64,000 nt of DNA, from assembly GCF_013033355.1 (NCBI RefSeq), contig NZ_WQDY01000001.1:496001-560000 (forward strand). The letters run 5' to 3'. Of this stretch, positions 27,323-35,595 are shown piece by piece. The notes beneath the pieces are model-generated. The model was given only the letters and a program-made list of their open reading frames with translations. It made no database searches and was not told the origin of the DNA. The translations under genes and the position numbers were made by a program. Position 1 is the stretch's first letter. Each line of letters opens with the position of its first letter. The stretch comes from Ruegeria lacuscaerulensis. Lineage in GTDB: Bacteria > Pseudomonadota > Alphaproteobacteria > Rhodobacterales > Rhodobacteraceae.

Positions 27323-27754
27323 TTACGCCCAATCCAACCTCTGACCCGTCATACATATGGGTAAGGTATCCTGAGGAAACTGGCCAAGCTGCTCAAACAG
27401 TGAGATGAAGTCGAACTGATTATAGACCTCAACCACGCGATTATCTCTAATCCGGCCCATCATACTACCGGTCGCCTGCAACGGAGCGCCGTTGTCGGCG
27501 CGTGTGGTACGCAGATGAATGATAGCTGACACCCAATCCCCATCTTCAACGATTTTGGGCATGTCGACTTCGATTTCGCCCAGGATATGCCGAAAAGCTA
27601 TCACGAGGTCTCGGAATTCGTCAGCACCTACCTGCATTTCAGGAATCAGCCCTTCGGCCATTGTTTCCGGCGCAAAATAGGTATCAATGGCATCGGTATT
27701 CCCCTTTTCCCAGACTTCGGAATACCATTCTCTGAGCACCTTTGCGTGAGACAT
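27323..27754 (-). CDS. NTF2-like / SnoaL-type ester cyclase family protein
   Basis: A 143-residue single-domain protein with the cone-shaped NTF2-like fold. The start LREWYSEVWEKGNTDAIDTYF and the middle FRDLVIAFRHILGEIEVDM are typical of SnoaL-like proteins. Members range from polyketide cyclases to proteins without known activity, so no substrate can be given. The gene stands alone between chrA and ssrA. Confidence 0.75.
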   Translation of the reverse strand: MSHAKVLREWYSEVWEKGNTDAIDTYFAPETMAEGLIPEMQVGADEFRDLVIAFRHILGEIEVDMPKIVEDGDWVSAIIHLRTTRADNGAPLQATGSMMGRIRDNRVVEVYNQFDFISLFEQLGQFPQDTLPICMTGQRLDWA

Positions 27755-27848
27755 CTCAGCTCTCCTTTATTGTGGGTCAAGCATGCGCAAAAGGAGTGAA
27801 AAAAGTCTGAACGCCGGAAAGACAGTAGAAAAACATATTGGGGAAAAT

Positions 27849-28153
27849 GCAGGTTTCTGTTGCCAGGTACCTGCGAACCCCGCCTTACGCGGCTAGGCGC
27901 AAGGGCTTAAGTTTCGGTCTTGCTACTGCTTACGCAGCAACTGCAACCGGAGCACGATTGTCGTTTGCAATTGTACTAGTTTCGCCGATAACGGTGGCAG
28001 ACAGCCGAGACAAAGCTAACCCCTTTAGACGTTCGTCGATCCTATTTCGGCCCCAAACACCCCAAACGAAGGTTTATGGTGGAGCCGCCGGGTACCGCCC
28101 CCGGGTCCGATCCGCTTATTACGAGCGCGTTTATGTCCATAGTCCCGAAGGAC
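27849..28153 (-). ncRNA. ssrA: tmRNA, circularly permuted two-piece form
   Basis: tmRNA rescues stalled ribosomes and tags the unfinished protein. The acceptor piece is encoded first and ends in GGCTCCACCA, with the CCA at 28079-28077. A 22-base spacer (28076-28055) follows. The coding piece then starts GGGGCCGAAATAGGATCGAC at 28054. GGGGCCG and CGGCTCC pair as the acceptor stem, with a G-U third pair as in tRNA-Ala. The tag frame at 27968-27930 reads ANDNRAPVAVAA then TAA, a typical alphaproteobacterial tag. Both ends are estimated: 28153 from the promoter, 27849 from a terminal GCAGGT/ACCTGC stem. Confidence 0.93.
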
Positions 28154-28159
28154 CTGTTC

Positions 28160-28188
28160 TATATAGGTGAGGTGCTATCGGGATGCAA
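28160..28188 (-). promoter_or_regulatory. Promoter of ssrA
   Basis: On the minus strand TTGCAT (28188-28183) and TATATA (28165-28160) are separated by exactly 17 bases. They lie just upstream of the tmRNA acceptor piece, a good sigma-70 type promoter for a highly expressed RNA. Confidence 0.75.
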
Positions 28189-28227
28189 TTCCCGAGTTTT
28201 TCGGGTGAAGCGCGCCAGAACAGATAC

Positions 28228-28590
28228 TTACGTTGTTTTGTTTAGGTTGGCCAAAATCAACCAAATAGCCAGAACAGCCTCGATTCCACCGAATGTCACT
28301 GCTTTGATCAAAGGCGGGTTGTCCAAAAGGACTGACACAAACCGCCCGAGTGCCGCGCCCGCGTAAACAACACCCAGCATCGTATAAGCCATGGGCGCGT
28401 TAAGCCACAGAACTGCTATCCCGGTTACGACGAAAAGCCCTCCCACCGATGCGCGCATCTCACTTAGGCCCATGGTGCTGCTTGTTGGTGCTAAATCCAA
28501 CGAAGCTGCTGTCCACGCCGGTGCAAGAAAGCCGAACAGACCAAAGGCAATAGTTAGTAAGGCTGCGACAATATTAAGGACCGGTACCAT
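28228..28590 (-). CDS. DUF4345-like membrane protein
   Basis: A 120-residue protein with four predicted membrane helices (for example ALLTIAFGLFGFLAP and AVLAIWLILANL). It resembles the DUF4345 family, which has no established function. The ATG at 28590 has a GAGGAA ribosome site; a longer frame to 28632 would overlap the preceding regulator gene. It follows the GntR-type regulator gene by ten bases on the same strand, so both are probably one transcript. Confidence 0.7.
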   Translation of the reverse strand: MVPVLNIVAALLTIAFGLFGFLAPAWTAASLDLAPTSSTMGLSEMRASVGGLFVVTGIAVLWLNAPMAYTMLGVVYAGAALGRFVSVLLDNPPLIKAVTFGGIEAVLAIWLILANLNKTT

Positions 28591-28600
28591 CTGTTCCTCA

Positions 28601-29332
28601 TCAAGCTGGTTTACGCTTTTTTTCGGCGACATCGCGCGCCAGTTTTCTTGTGTATTTCTCGAGCCTTAAAAGGCTATCGTCAACTTCTTCCACATCACCG
28701 CGCTCCAAGGCATCCGCGATCTGCGTATGCAGCGAAATGATCTCTTCTCGGGATCTGGCCGTAAAGGTGATCATGTTCATAAGCGGTTGCATCGCCTCGA
28801 CGGCTCCGGCCAGCTGATAGGACAGGACGGGGTTTCTGGCGCCGTCGACCAAAGCGCGGTGAAAGGCCACGTCTGAGGCGCAGAAGGCTTCGTCCGTCAG
28901 GCCCGGCTGTGCTTGTCTGAAGATTTCGGCGCGCATAGTGGCCAGCTGATCGGCCGTCCGACGTTCCGACGAAAGGCGAGCGCAGGCGCGTTCCAGTGCA
29001 TAGCGCGCTTCGCAAGCAGTATCGAAACTGACAGTGTTCATCGACAACAGTAAGGTTGAGGTTGTAATCTGTTGGGAATAGGCGTCTTCGAAACTCAGGC
29101 GATTGACAAAAGCGCCACCGGTAGCACCACGTTGCGTACGAATAAGAGACTGAGCAGCAAGTCTTTTCAGCGCTTCACGAACCGTGGGGCGCGAGACCTC
29201 AAACTGATCGGCAAGTTCGGCTTCGGACGGCAGACGCTCATCAACGATCAATTCGCCTGATACGATGGCGTCGCGTATCGCTTGCGCGATTTGTGCAGAT
29301 AAATCTGCAGGTTTCCGAGGGTCGATTTTCAT
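28601..29332 (-). CDS. FadR-type GntR family transcriptional regulator
   Basis: A 243-residue regulator. The winged helix-turn-helix is at residues 10-75 (LPSEAELADQFEVSRPTVREALKRL), and an all-helical FCD ligand-binding domain follows (DVAFHRALVDGARNPV). FCD-type regulators usually sense organic acids. The gene is divergent from the DUF2182-DUF1326 pair and two genes from dmdA-acuI. Control of one or both is plausible, and a DMSP-related ligand such as acrylate would fit, but nothing in the sequence proves it. Confidence 0.9.
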   Translation of the reverse strand: MKIDPRKPADLSAQIAQAIRDAIVSGELIVDERLPSEAELADQFEVSRPTVREALKRLAAQSLIRTQRGATGGAFVNRLSFEDAYSQQITTSTLLLSMNTVSFDTACEARYALERACARLSSERRTADQLATMRAEIFRQAQPGLTDEAFCASDVAFHRALVDGARNPVLSYQLAGAVEAMQPLMNMITFTARSREEIISLHTQIADALERGDVEEVDDSLLRLEKYTRKLARDVAEKKRKPA

Positions 29333-29418
29333 AATCCTGTGACCGCCTGTGTTTTTTTATTTGTCTGACATTTAAAAGTCTGACATTTGAAAAGCAAGAA
29401 CTGAGTCGGGAGGAGCAT

Positions 29419-30210
29419 ATGAGTCGCGCTGTACTTCGCAGTGGCTTGTGGCTGGGATTCTACATTCTGATCCTGTGGGCGTGGTGGATGATGTTCACCA
29501 TGAGCCGCAATATGGATTTGGATTTTATCGGCCGCCCCGGTCCGATGGGGCAGGCGATGGCCGCCATGGACCCGCGAATGGACATGTATATGCCGATGGC
29601 CGAATTTGGTCCCCTGTTCTGGATGTGGGCAATCATGATGGCGGCGATGATGCTGCCGACTTTGGTCCCGACCTTGCGCAGCTATGACGATCTGATCCGC
29701 AGCGCAAACGGCTCCCGCATGGGGTGGTTGGGTGTCCTGACCGGATATTTCGTCGTCTGGGTCGGATTTGCCGCCCTGATCACCGGGGTGCAATTGGCTT
29801 TGTTGTTCGGCGGCGTCGTGGACATGCTGGGCATTGCCAAATCCGGGCTTGTGGCAGGCGGCTTGATGATTGCGGTCGGAGCTTTTCAGTTCACCCGCGC
29901 GAAAGAGGTCTGTCACGGCGTCTGTCACGCCCCCATGACCTATTTCCTTGGGCATTGGAAAACCGGCTTTACTGGCGGCTTGCGCATGGGGCTGGGTCTT
30001 GGCGCATTCTGCGTCGGCTGTTGCTGGGGCTTTATGGCGCTTGGTTTTGTGGGCGGCGTCATGAGCCTGTTGTGGATGGGTCTTGCGACCTTTTTCATGG
30101 TACTCGAAAAACTTCCCCAAATCGGGCACGCGATCACGCGTCCACTGGGGTTTGCACTGATCACGGGTGGTATCATCCTGTTGATCTATCCCTATATTTT
30201 CGGAGGATAA
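29419..30210 (+). CDS. DUF2182 membrane protein
   Basis: A 263-residue inner-membrane protein with about six helices, of the DUF2182 family, sometimes called predicted metal-binding membrane proteins. Its cysteines are clustered: KEVCHGVCHAPM and GAFCVGCCWGFMALG, alongside many methionines (WAIMMAAMMLP and MDPRMDMYMPM). This Cys/Met/His richness suggests handling of a soft metal such as copper, an inference. The DUF1326 gene follows after four bases with a strong ribosome site, and the two families commonly travel together. Confidence 0.85.
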   Translation: MSRAVLRSGLWLGFYILILWAWWMMFTMSRNMDLDFIGRPGPMGQAMAAMDPRMDMYMPMAEFGPLFWMWAIMMAAMMLPTLVPTLRSYDDLIRSANGSRMGWLGVLTGYFVVWVGFAALITGVQLALLFGGVVDMLGIAKSGLVAGGLMIAVGAFQFTRAKEVCHGVCHAPMTYFLGHWKTGFTGGLRMGLGLGAFCVGCCWGFMALGFVGGVMSLLWMGLATFFMVLEKLPQIGHAITRPLGFALITGGIILLIYPYIFGG

Positions 30211-30214
30211 GCTA

Positions 30215-30919
30215 ATGGCAAAAAACAGAAAACCCGAAGCTGATAGGTTGCCGATCAGTCAACGTATTGACAGTCGTATGCCAAATCCCAAGCGGCGTGA
30301 GATGTCGCCAACGAACTGGGCGATCAAGGGTGAGCTAATCCTGAATTGTTCCTGCGATGTGTTTTGTCCGTGTGTTGTGTCGCTTGGCGCGCACCCTCCG
30401 ACCGAAGGGCATTGTCATGCTTGGATGGGTATCATTATCGACGAAGGGCACTATGAGGGCGAAGATCTGTCGGGGCTGAATGTTGGGCTTTTGGTCGATA
30501 TTCCCGGACGGATGGGTGAAGGTCAGTGGAAAGTTGCTGCGTATGTTGACGAAAGAGCAAGCGGCAAGGCCTATAACGGGCTACTACAGATCTTCAGCGG
30601 TCAAGCTGGCGGAACCACGGGTTTGTTCACCATGCTGGTGAGCGAGATTATTGGCGCCGAAAAAGCGCCGGTCCAGATCGAGCGCGACGGAAATAAACGC
30701 CGCATTTCGATTGGTCGAAAGATTCAGGGCGAGGTCGAGATGCTGGCCGGGAAAGACGCTGACCACCCTGTTATGGTATCAAATTCGAAGTACTGGATGG
30801 GACCTGACATCATCGTTGCGCGGGGTACGAAATCCAAGGTGCGCGACTATGGACGCGTATGGGATTTCGGTGGTAAGTCGGCTGAAATTTGCCCGATTGA
30901 TTGGACTGGCCCAAAGTGA
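30215..30919 (+). CDS. DUF1326 protein
   Basis: A 234-residue protein of the DUF1326 family, function unknown. The hallmark is near residues 45-55: LNCSCDVFCPCVVSLG, three closely spaced cysteines, followed by EGHCHAW. These look like metal ligands. No signal peptide or membrane helix is evident. The ATG at 30215 has GGAGG eight bases upstream; an alternative start at 30302 would keep the conserved domain. It is cotranscribed with the DUF2182 membrane protein, and dmdA begins 209 bases later. Confidence 0.85.
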   Translation: MAKNRKPEADRLPISQRIDSRMPNPKRREMSPTNWAIKGELILNCSCDVFCPCVVSLGAHPPTEGHCHAWMGIIIDEGHYEGEDLSGLNVGLLVDIPGRMGEGQWKVAAYVDERASGKAYNGLLQIFSGQAGGTTGLFTMLVSEIIGAEKAPVQIERDGNKRRISIGRKIQGEVEMLAGKDADHPVMVSNSKYWMGPDIIVARGTKSKVRDYGRVWDFGGKSAEICPIDWTGPK

Positions 30920-30991
30920 TGATCCTGATGGCGCAGCGGGGCGGTCAAGGTTGATCCCCCCAAGCGCCAATGGGTCCTGAATGTTTCACTA

Positions 30992-31010
30992 CATTGCTGT
31001 GGTGGCAATG
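30992..31010. promoter_or_regulatory. Possible operator upstream of dmdA
   Basis: CATTGC and GCAATG form a perfect 6-bp inverted repeat with a 7-base spacer, about 120 bases upstream of the dmdA start. TTGCTG within it and TTACAC 17 bases further on could be the -35 and -10 of a promoter. A regulator bound here would block that promoter. The element is short, so chance is not excluded. Confidence 0.4.
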
Positions 31011-31128
31011 GAATTCTTACACTCTTAACCCCAAGACCCACCATCGCGGGCAGGTCCAGAAGATGTTGACCAAAAATGGATCAACGCGGCCTGTCAACGA
31101 TCCGGTCCCCATCTTGCAGGAGGCCTGA

Positions 31129-32232
31129 ATGCCGCAAGTTTCGCTCTCGCGCCGGTTGCGTCGCACCCCGTTTTCGGAAGGTGTCGAGGCAGCTGGTGTC
31201 AAAGCATACACCATCTACAACCGTATGCGCTTGCCCACGGTTTTCGAAAGTGTCCAGGCAGATTACCGCCACCTGAAGGAACATGTTCAGGTTTGGGACG
31301 TGTCCTGCGAACGTCAGGTTGAACTGCGCGGGCCAGATGCGGCGCGGCTTATGCAAATGCTGACCCCGCGTGATCTGCGGGGGATGCTGCCAGGGCAGTG
31401 CTATTACGTGCCAATCGTCGATGAGACAGGTGGTATGCTGAATGACCCTGTGGCGGTGAAACTGTCTGATGACCGCTGGTGGATTTCCATTGCGGACAGC
31501 GATCTGCTGCTCTGGGTCAAGGGGATTGCCAACGGGTATCGGCTGGATGTGCTGGTGGATGAACCCGATGTTTCGCCACTAGCAGTGCAGGGGCCCAAAG
31601 CGGATGAACTGATGTCGCGTGTCTTCGGTGATCGCGTGCGCGATATCCGTTTCTTCAAGTTTGACATGTTCGAATTCGAAGGCCGCGATCTGGCGGTCGC
31701 GCGGTCGGGCTATTCCAAGCAGGGCGGCTTCGAAATCTATGTCGAGGGCTCGGATATCGGGATGCCCCTCTGGAACGCACTGTTTGCAGCCGGAGAAGAC
31801 CTGAACGTGCGCGCAGGATGCCCGAACCTGATCGAGAGGATCGAAGGTGGGCTGCTGTCTTATGGTAACGATATGACAGACGACAACACGCCACATGAGT
31901 GCGGTTTGGGCAAGTTCTGCAACACGCACACGGCGATCGGTTGTATCGGGCGGGATGCGCTCCTACGCGTCGCGAAAGAAGGCCCCGTTCAGCAAATTCG
32001 CCCCATTGCGATTGATGGCGATGCGGTTCCTGCTTGCGATCAACCGTGGTCGGTGATGGCCGGTGGTAAGCGCGTAGGTCAGGTGACCTCGGCGGCGTGG
32101 TCCCCCGACTTTCAGACAAACGTCGCCATTGGCATGTTGCGGCTGAGCCACTGGGACGCGGGTTCGGTTGTTGAAGTGGAAACGCCGGACGGAATGCGGT
32201 GCGCCAAGGTGCAGGAAAAGTTCTGGATCTAA
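31129..32232 (+). CDS. dmdA: Dimethylsulfoniopropionate demethylase DmdA
   Basis: DmdA moves a methyl group from DMSP to tetrahydrofolate, giving methylmercaptopropionate, the first step of the demethylation route in marine bacteria. The 367-residue protein belongs to the GcvT-like aminomethyltransferase fold. It shows stretches I recall from roseobacter DmdA, such as RRTPFSEGVEAAGVKAY, GQCYYVP and RSGYSKQGGFEIYV. A strong GCAGGAGG ribosome site precedes the start. acuI follows 99 bases downstream, the arrangement known from Ruegeria pomeroyi. Confusion with plain GcvT is unlikely given the start and the neighbour. Confidence 0.9.
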   Translation: MPQVSLSRRLRRTPFSEGVEAAGVKAYTIYNRMRLPTVFESVQADYRHLKEHVQVWDVSCERQVELRGPDAARLMQMLTPRDLRGMLPGQCYYVPIVDETGGMLNDPVAVKLSDDRWWISIADSDLLLWVKGIANGYRLDVLVDEPDVSPLAVQGPKADELMSRVFGDRVRDIRFFKFDMFEFEGRDLAVARSGYSKQGGFEIYVEGSDIGMPLWNALFAAGEDLNVRAGCPNLIERIEGGLLSYGNDMTDDNTPHECGLGKFCNTHTAIGCIGRDALLRVAKEGPVQQIRPIAIDGDAVPACDQPWSVMAGGKRVGQVTSAAWSPDFQTNVAIGMLRLSHWDAGSVVEVETPDGMRCAKVQEKFWI

Positions 32233-32267
32233 AGGGGTCGGGGCTCTGCCCCCGCCGCTACGCGGCT

Positions 32268-32295
32268 CCCCCGAGATATTTTTCGCCAGGTGAAG
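32268..32295 (+). repeat. Intergenic 28-bp repeat, copy 2
   Basis: The second copy of the element at 14172-14199, with two differences (TTCGCCAGG instead of TTGGCCAGA). It follows the dmdA stop after a GC-rich stretch (GGGGCTCTGCCCCC, then CCGCTACGCGG) that can fold into small hairpins, and precedes the acuI ribosome site. Confidence 0.7.
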
Positions 32296-32331
32296 AATTG
32301 GCCTGGCTTTTCTGAAACGAGAGGAAATCAG

Positions 32332-33327
32332 ATGTTTAATGCATTGGTGATGGAAAAAGACGACGAGAGCGGACTGGCCAGCCCCGTGGTCAAACAACTT
32401 TCAACCGATGATCTGCCTTCGGGTGAGGTCACGGTGGCTGTCGAATATTCGACGGTCAACTACAAGGACGGACTGTGCATGTCGCCCAAGGGTGGCGGTC
32501 TGGTGCGCAATTACCCGCATGTGCCCGGCATTGACTATGCCGGTACGGTCGAGGCGTCCTCGGACGATCGCTATAAGCCCGGCGACAAGGTTGTGCTGAC
32601 CGGCTGGCGTGTGGGTGAGGCCCATTGGGGTGGGTATACCCAAAAGGCTAACGCAAAAGCGGACTGGCTGGTGCCGCTGCCGGACGGGCTGGATACGCGT
32701 CAGGCAATGGCAGTCGGAACCGCCGGTTTCACCGCGATGCTTGCCGTTATGGCGCTTGAAGATCACGGCCTTAAGCCTGGCAACGGGCCGGTTCTGGTAA
32801 CCGGTGCTGCGGGCGGCGTTGGCTCGGTCGCGACGGCGATCCTGGCGAATTTGGGTTACGAGGTCGCGGCAGTTACAGGCCGGGCTGAAGCGGGCGACTA
32901 TCTCAAATCTCTGGGAGCCACGACCATTGTCCCCCGTGATGACTTGAACGAGACAACCAAGCGCCCGTTGGAAAGCGAGACTTGGGCAGGCTGTGTTGAC
33001 GCCGTTGGAGGTGATATGCTGGCACGCGTTCTGGGGCAGATGAAATACGGTGCGTCGGTTTCGGCCGTTGGTCTGGCGGGGGGCGCCGGGCTTCCAGCAA
33101 CCGTCATTCCGTTCCTGCTGCGCGGTGTGAACCTGCTGGGCATCGACAGCGTCATGCAGCCCTACGAAAACCGTGTTCGTGCATGGCAACGCGTCGCAAC
33201 CGACCTGCCGATGGACAAGCTTGAGGCAATGGTGCACCCCGCGACGCTGAGCGATCTGCCACAATTGGGCGCTGACATCCTCAAGGGTCAGGTCAAAGGC
33301 CGCGTTGTGATTGACGTAAACGCCTGA
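32332..33327 (+). CDS. acuI: Acryloyl-CoA reductase AcuI
   Basis: AcuI reduces acryloyl-CoA to propionyl-CoA with NADPH, detoxifying the acrylate formed from DMSP. The 331-residue protein is a zinc-free medium-chain reductase of the YhdH type. It starts MFNALVMEKDDESG and has STVNYKDGL and the nucleotide-binding VTGAAGGVGSVA. The ATG at 32332 follows GAGGAAA and sits where conservation starts; the in-frame ATG at 32290 would run through the repeat. Linkage to dmdA supports the specific assignment over a generic quinone reductase. Confidence 0.9.
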   Translation: MFNALVMEKDDESGLASPVVKQLSTDDLPSGEVTVAVEYSTVNYKDGLCMSPKGGGLVRNYPHVPGIDYAGTVEASSDDRYKPGDKVVLTGWRVGEAHWGGYTQKANAKADWLVPLPDGLDTRQAMAVGTAGFTAMLAVMALEDHGLKPGNGPVLVTGAAGGVGSVATAILANLGYEVAAVTGRAEAGDYLKSLGATTIVPRDDLNETTKRPLESETWAGCVDAVGGDMLARVLGQMKYGASVSAVGLAGGAGLPATVIPFLLRGVNLLGIDSVMQPYENRVRAWQRVATDLPMDKLEAMVHPATLSDLPQLGADILKGQVKGRVVIDVNA

Positions 33328-33347
33328 TCCGGAACTTTATCCTGCGA

Positions 33348-33373
33348 CCCGGCCGGACACGCCACTGGCCGGG
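33348..33373 (+). terminator. GC-rich hairpin after acuI
   Basis: CCCGGCC and GGCCGGG pair around a 12-base loop, 20 bases after the acuI stop. There is no T-run, so termination is uncertain. The remaining 140 bases to frr show nothing else that I recognise. Confidence 0.4.
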
Positions 33374-33513
33374 CCACCTGCCATTTAATGACCGAGAAAA
33401 AGCCGGAAACACCTCTGGTCATTGGCACAATTCCCGAGCATCATTGCTATACATCCCGATTGTGATGGCTTATGAGCCTTTCAAACAGCACCTGAAGACG
33501 GGGAGTGAGCAGA

Positions 33514-34077
33514 ATGTCTGACGATTTCGAACTGGACACCGATGATCTGAAACGCCGCATGGACGGCGCGATGGCGAACCTCAGGACCGAATTTGCGTCT
33601 TTGCGTACCGGGCGCGCATCAGCATCAATGTTGGAACCTGTTATGGTCGATGCTTATGGTTCGATGACACCGATCAATCAGGTCGGGACCGTAAACGTTC
33701 CTGAACCGCGGATGGTTACGGTAAACGTTTGGGACAAGGGCCTTGTCGGTAAAGTTGAAAAAGCCATTCGCGAAAGCGGGTTGGGGATCAATCCGCAACT
33801 GAACGGCACGATCATCATGCTGCCTATTCCGGAACTGAACGAGGAACGCCGCCGCGAGCTGGGTAAAGTCGCTGGCCAATACGCCGAGCACGCACGAGTC
33901 TCTATTCGGAATGTGCGCCGTGACGGGATGGACCAGATCAAGAAAGCCAAATCGGATGGGATGTCGGAAGATGACCAGAAGCTTTGGGAAAGTGAAGTTC
34001 AGGACCTGACGGATGAGATGATCAAGGCCGTCGACGCTGCGCTTGAAACCAAGCAAGCCGAGATCATGCAGGTCTGA
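33514..34077 (+). CDS. frr: Ribosome recycling factor
   Basis: Frr splits post-termination ribosomes together with EF-G. The 187-residue length is standard, and the sequence has [38 protein letters not shown] and [18 protein letters not shown]. The ATG at 33514 gives the usual N-terminus; a GTG nine bases upstream is less likely. pyrH, its usual upstream neighbour, is absent and acuI is found instead. uppS follows after seven bases. Confidence 0.96.
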   Translation: MSDDFELDTDDLKRRMDGAMANLRTEFASLRTGRASASMLEPVMVDAYGSMTPINQVGTVNVPEPRMVTVNVWDKGLVGKVEKAIRESGLGINPQLNGTIIMLPIPELNEERRRELGKVAGQYAEHARVSIRNVRRDGMDQIKKAKSDGMSEDDQKLWESEVQDLTDEMIKAVDAALETKQAEIMQV

Positions 34078-34084
34078 CGGAATT

Positions 34085-34816
34085 ATGCCCGATACCCCTC
34101 ATACAGCGCCGATTGATGGCCCTCATCACGTTGCGATCATCATGGATGGCAACGGACGCTGGGCGCAGGCACGGGGCAGGCCGCGTCTATTTGGGCATCA
34201 GGCCGGTGCACGACGTGTGAGGGATGTGGTCGAAGCTTGCCCGGGTCTCGGGATCAAATATTTAACGGTCTTTGCCTTTTCGACCGAAAACTGGAAACGG
34301 ACGCAGGCCGAAGTTGCTGGCCTGATGAGCTTGTTCAAGCGGTATATCATTAAAGAAACCAAGACATTGGCCCAAAACGGAATTCGCGTTCGCTTTATCG
34401 GTGACCGTTTGCGGTTGGATTCGAAGTTGGTCGACTTGATGGACACCCTCGAAGAAGCAACGAAGGGCAACGACCTGGTTCACCTGACCATCGCCTTGAA
34501 TTACGGTGGGCGGGATGAAGTTGCGCGCGCAACGAAACGCCTGGCATTGGATGTGGCCGAAGGGCGCCTGAGACCTGAAGACGTGGATGAAGAGACGCTG
34601 CCCAAGTATTTGGATACGCATGTTCTTCCTGATCCGGATCTTGTAATCCGCACCAGTGGAGAAGCTCGGATTTCTAACTTTCTTCTCTGGCAGTCTGCCT
34701 ATTCCGAATACGAGTTCATTGACACTCTGTGGCCGGATTTTACGGCCGAAGAACTGGAACGGCTGTGCCGCAGTTATGGCGCACGCGATCGCCGGTTCGG
34801 AGCGATCCCAGCATGA
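34085..34816 (+). CDS. uppS: Undecaprenyl diphosphate synthase
   Basis: UppS condenses isoprene units into the C55 lipid carrier for peptidoglycan and other glycans. The 243-residue cis-prenyltransferase has HHVAIIMDGNGRWAQARG, with the catalytic Asp of MDGNGRW, then FAFSTENWKR and RTSGEARISNFLLWQ. The ATG at 34085 was chosen because conservation starts soon after it. The stop overlaps the cdsA start (ATGA). Confidence 0.97.
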   Translation: MPDTPHTAPIDGPHHVAIIMDGNGRWAQARGRPRLFGHQAGARRVRDVVEACPGLGIKYLTVFAFSTENWKRTQAEVAGLMSLFKRYIIKETKTLAQNGIRVRFIGDRLRLDSKLVDLMDTLEEATKGNDLVHLTIALNYGGRDEVARATKRLALDVAEGRLRPEDVDEETLPKYLDTHVLPDPDLVIRTSGEARISNFLLWQSAYSEYEFIDTLWPDFTAEELERLCRSYGARDRRFGAIPA

Positions 34817-35595
34817 GCGAAGGCCGATGGTCTGATTTAACCGCGCGTGTGCTGTCGGCGGCTGTTTTGGTCGCCATAGGCGCTGTCGAAGTTTGGCTGG
34901 GCGGGCTTTGGTTCGAAGCCTTCATCGCGGTAGCCTGTGGTCTCATGACGTGGGAACTGGTCCGTATGGTTGACCCCGGCAAACCCGGTGTTGCGGTACA
35001 GCTTGGCGTCCTAACAGGCGCAGCGGTCGTTCTCAGCTATCACTTACCACCCTTATACACATTGCCGTTTTTGGCCGCGCCGGCCTTGGTTGGGGCAGGG
35101 CAGGTTAGTCGATCCAAGGGAACCTATGCGCTGTTCGCTTTCTGGATTGCAGCAGCAGGTCTTGGGTTCATCTCGATCCGCGAGAATATGGGCTTTGGTT
35201 GGATGATCTGGCTGATCGCCGTTGTCGTTGCCACGGATGTGGCTGGGTACTTCGTTGGCAAAGCTGTAGGTGGCCCCAAGTTCTGGCCCAAAGTTAGCCC
35301 AAAGAAGACGTGGTCCGGCACGGCTGGAGGCTGGGTTGCAGCAGCTATTGTCGGCGTTATCTTTGCCAGCTATGCCGGGTTTGGCTTGTTGTTTGTGGTT
35401 GTCTCGGTCTTGGCTTCGATGGCCAGTCAGGCCGGAGACATCATCGAAAGCGCCACAAAGCGGAAATTTGGCGTCAAGGACAGCTCGAACCTTATTCCGG
35501 GTCACGGAGGGTTTCTGGACCGTTTTGACGGTATGATGGGCGCTGCGCTGTTTGTTTTGATCGCTGGGATGCTCTACGCGCCAGGAGCCATGTAA
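34813..35595 (+). CDS. cdsA: Phosphatidate cytidylyltransferase
   Basis: CdsA makes CDP-diacylglycerol, the branch point for all phospholipids, in the inner membrane. The 260-residue protein has about seven helices. The C-terminal signature is SQAGDIIESATKRKFGVKDSS followed by PGHGGFLDRFD, which holds the metal-binding aspartates. Its start overlaps uppS by four bases and its stop shares one base with the dxr start (TAATG), a tight operon. Confidence 0.95.
   Translation: MSEGRWSDLTARVLSAAVLVAIGAVEVWLGGLWFEAFIAVACGLMTWELVRMVDPGKPGVAVQLGVLTGAAVVLSYHLPPLYTLPFLAAPALVGAGQVSRSKGTYALFAFWIAAAGLGFISIRENMGFGWMIWLIAVVVATDVAGYFVGKAVGGPKFWPKVSPKKTWSGTAGGWVAAAIVGVIFASYAGFGLLFVVVSVLASMASQAGDIIESATKRKFGVKDSSNLIPGHGGFLDRFDGMMGAALFVLIAGMLYAPGAM

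Noticed and set aside
27838-28366. Two overlapping plus-strand open frames (110 and 96 codons) that look like hypothetical proteins
   Set aside because: They lie over the minus-strand tmRNA gene, whose acceptor stem and tag are clear. They are by-products of conserved RNA sequence.
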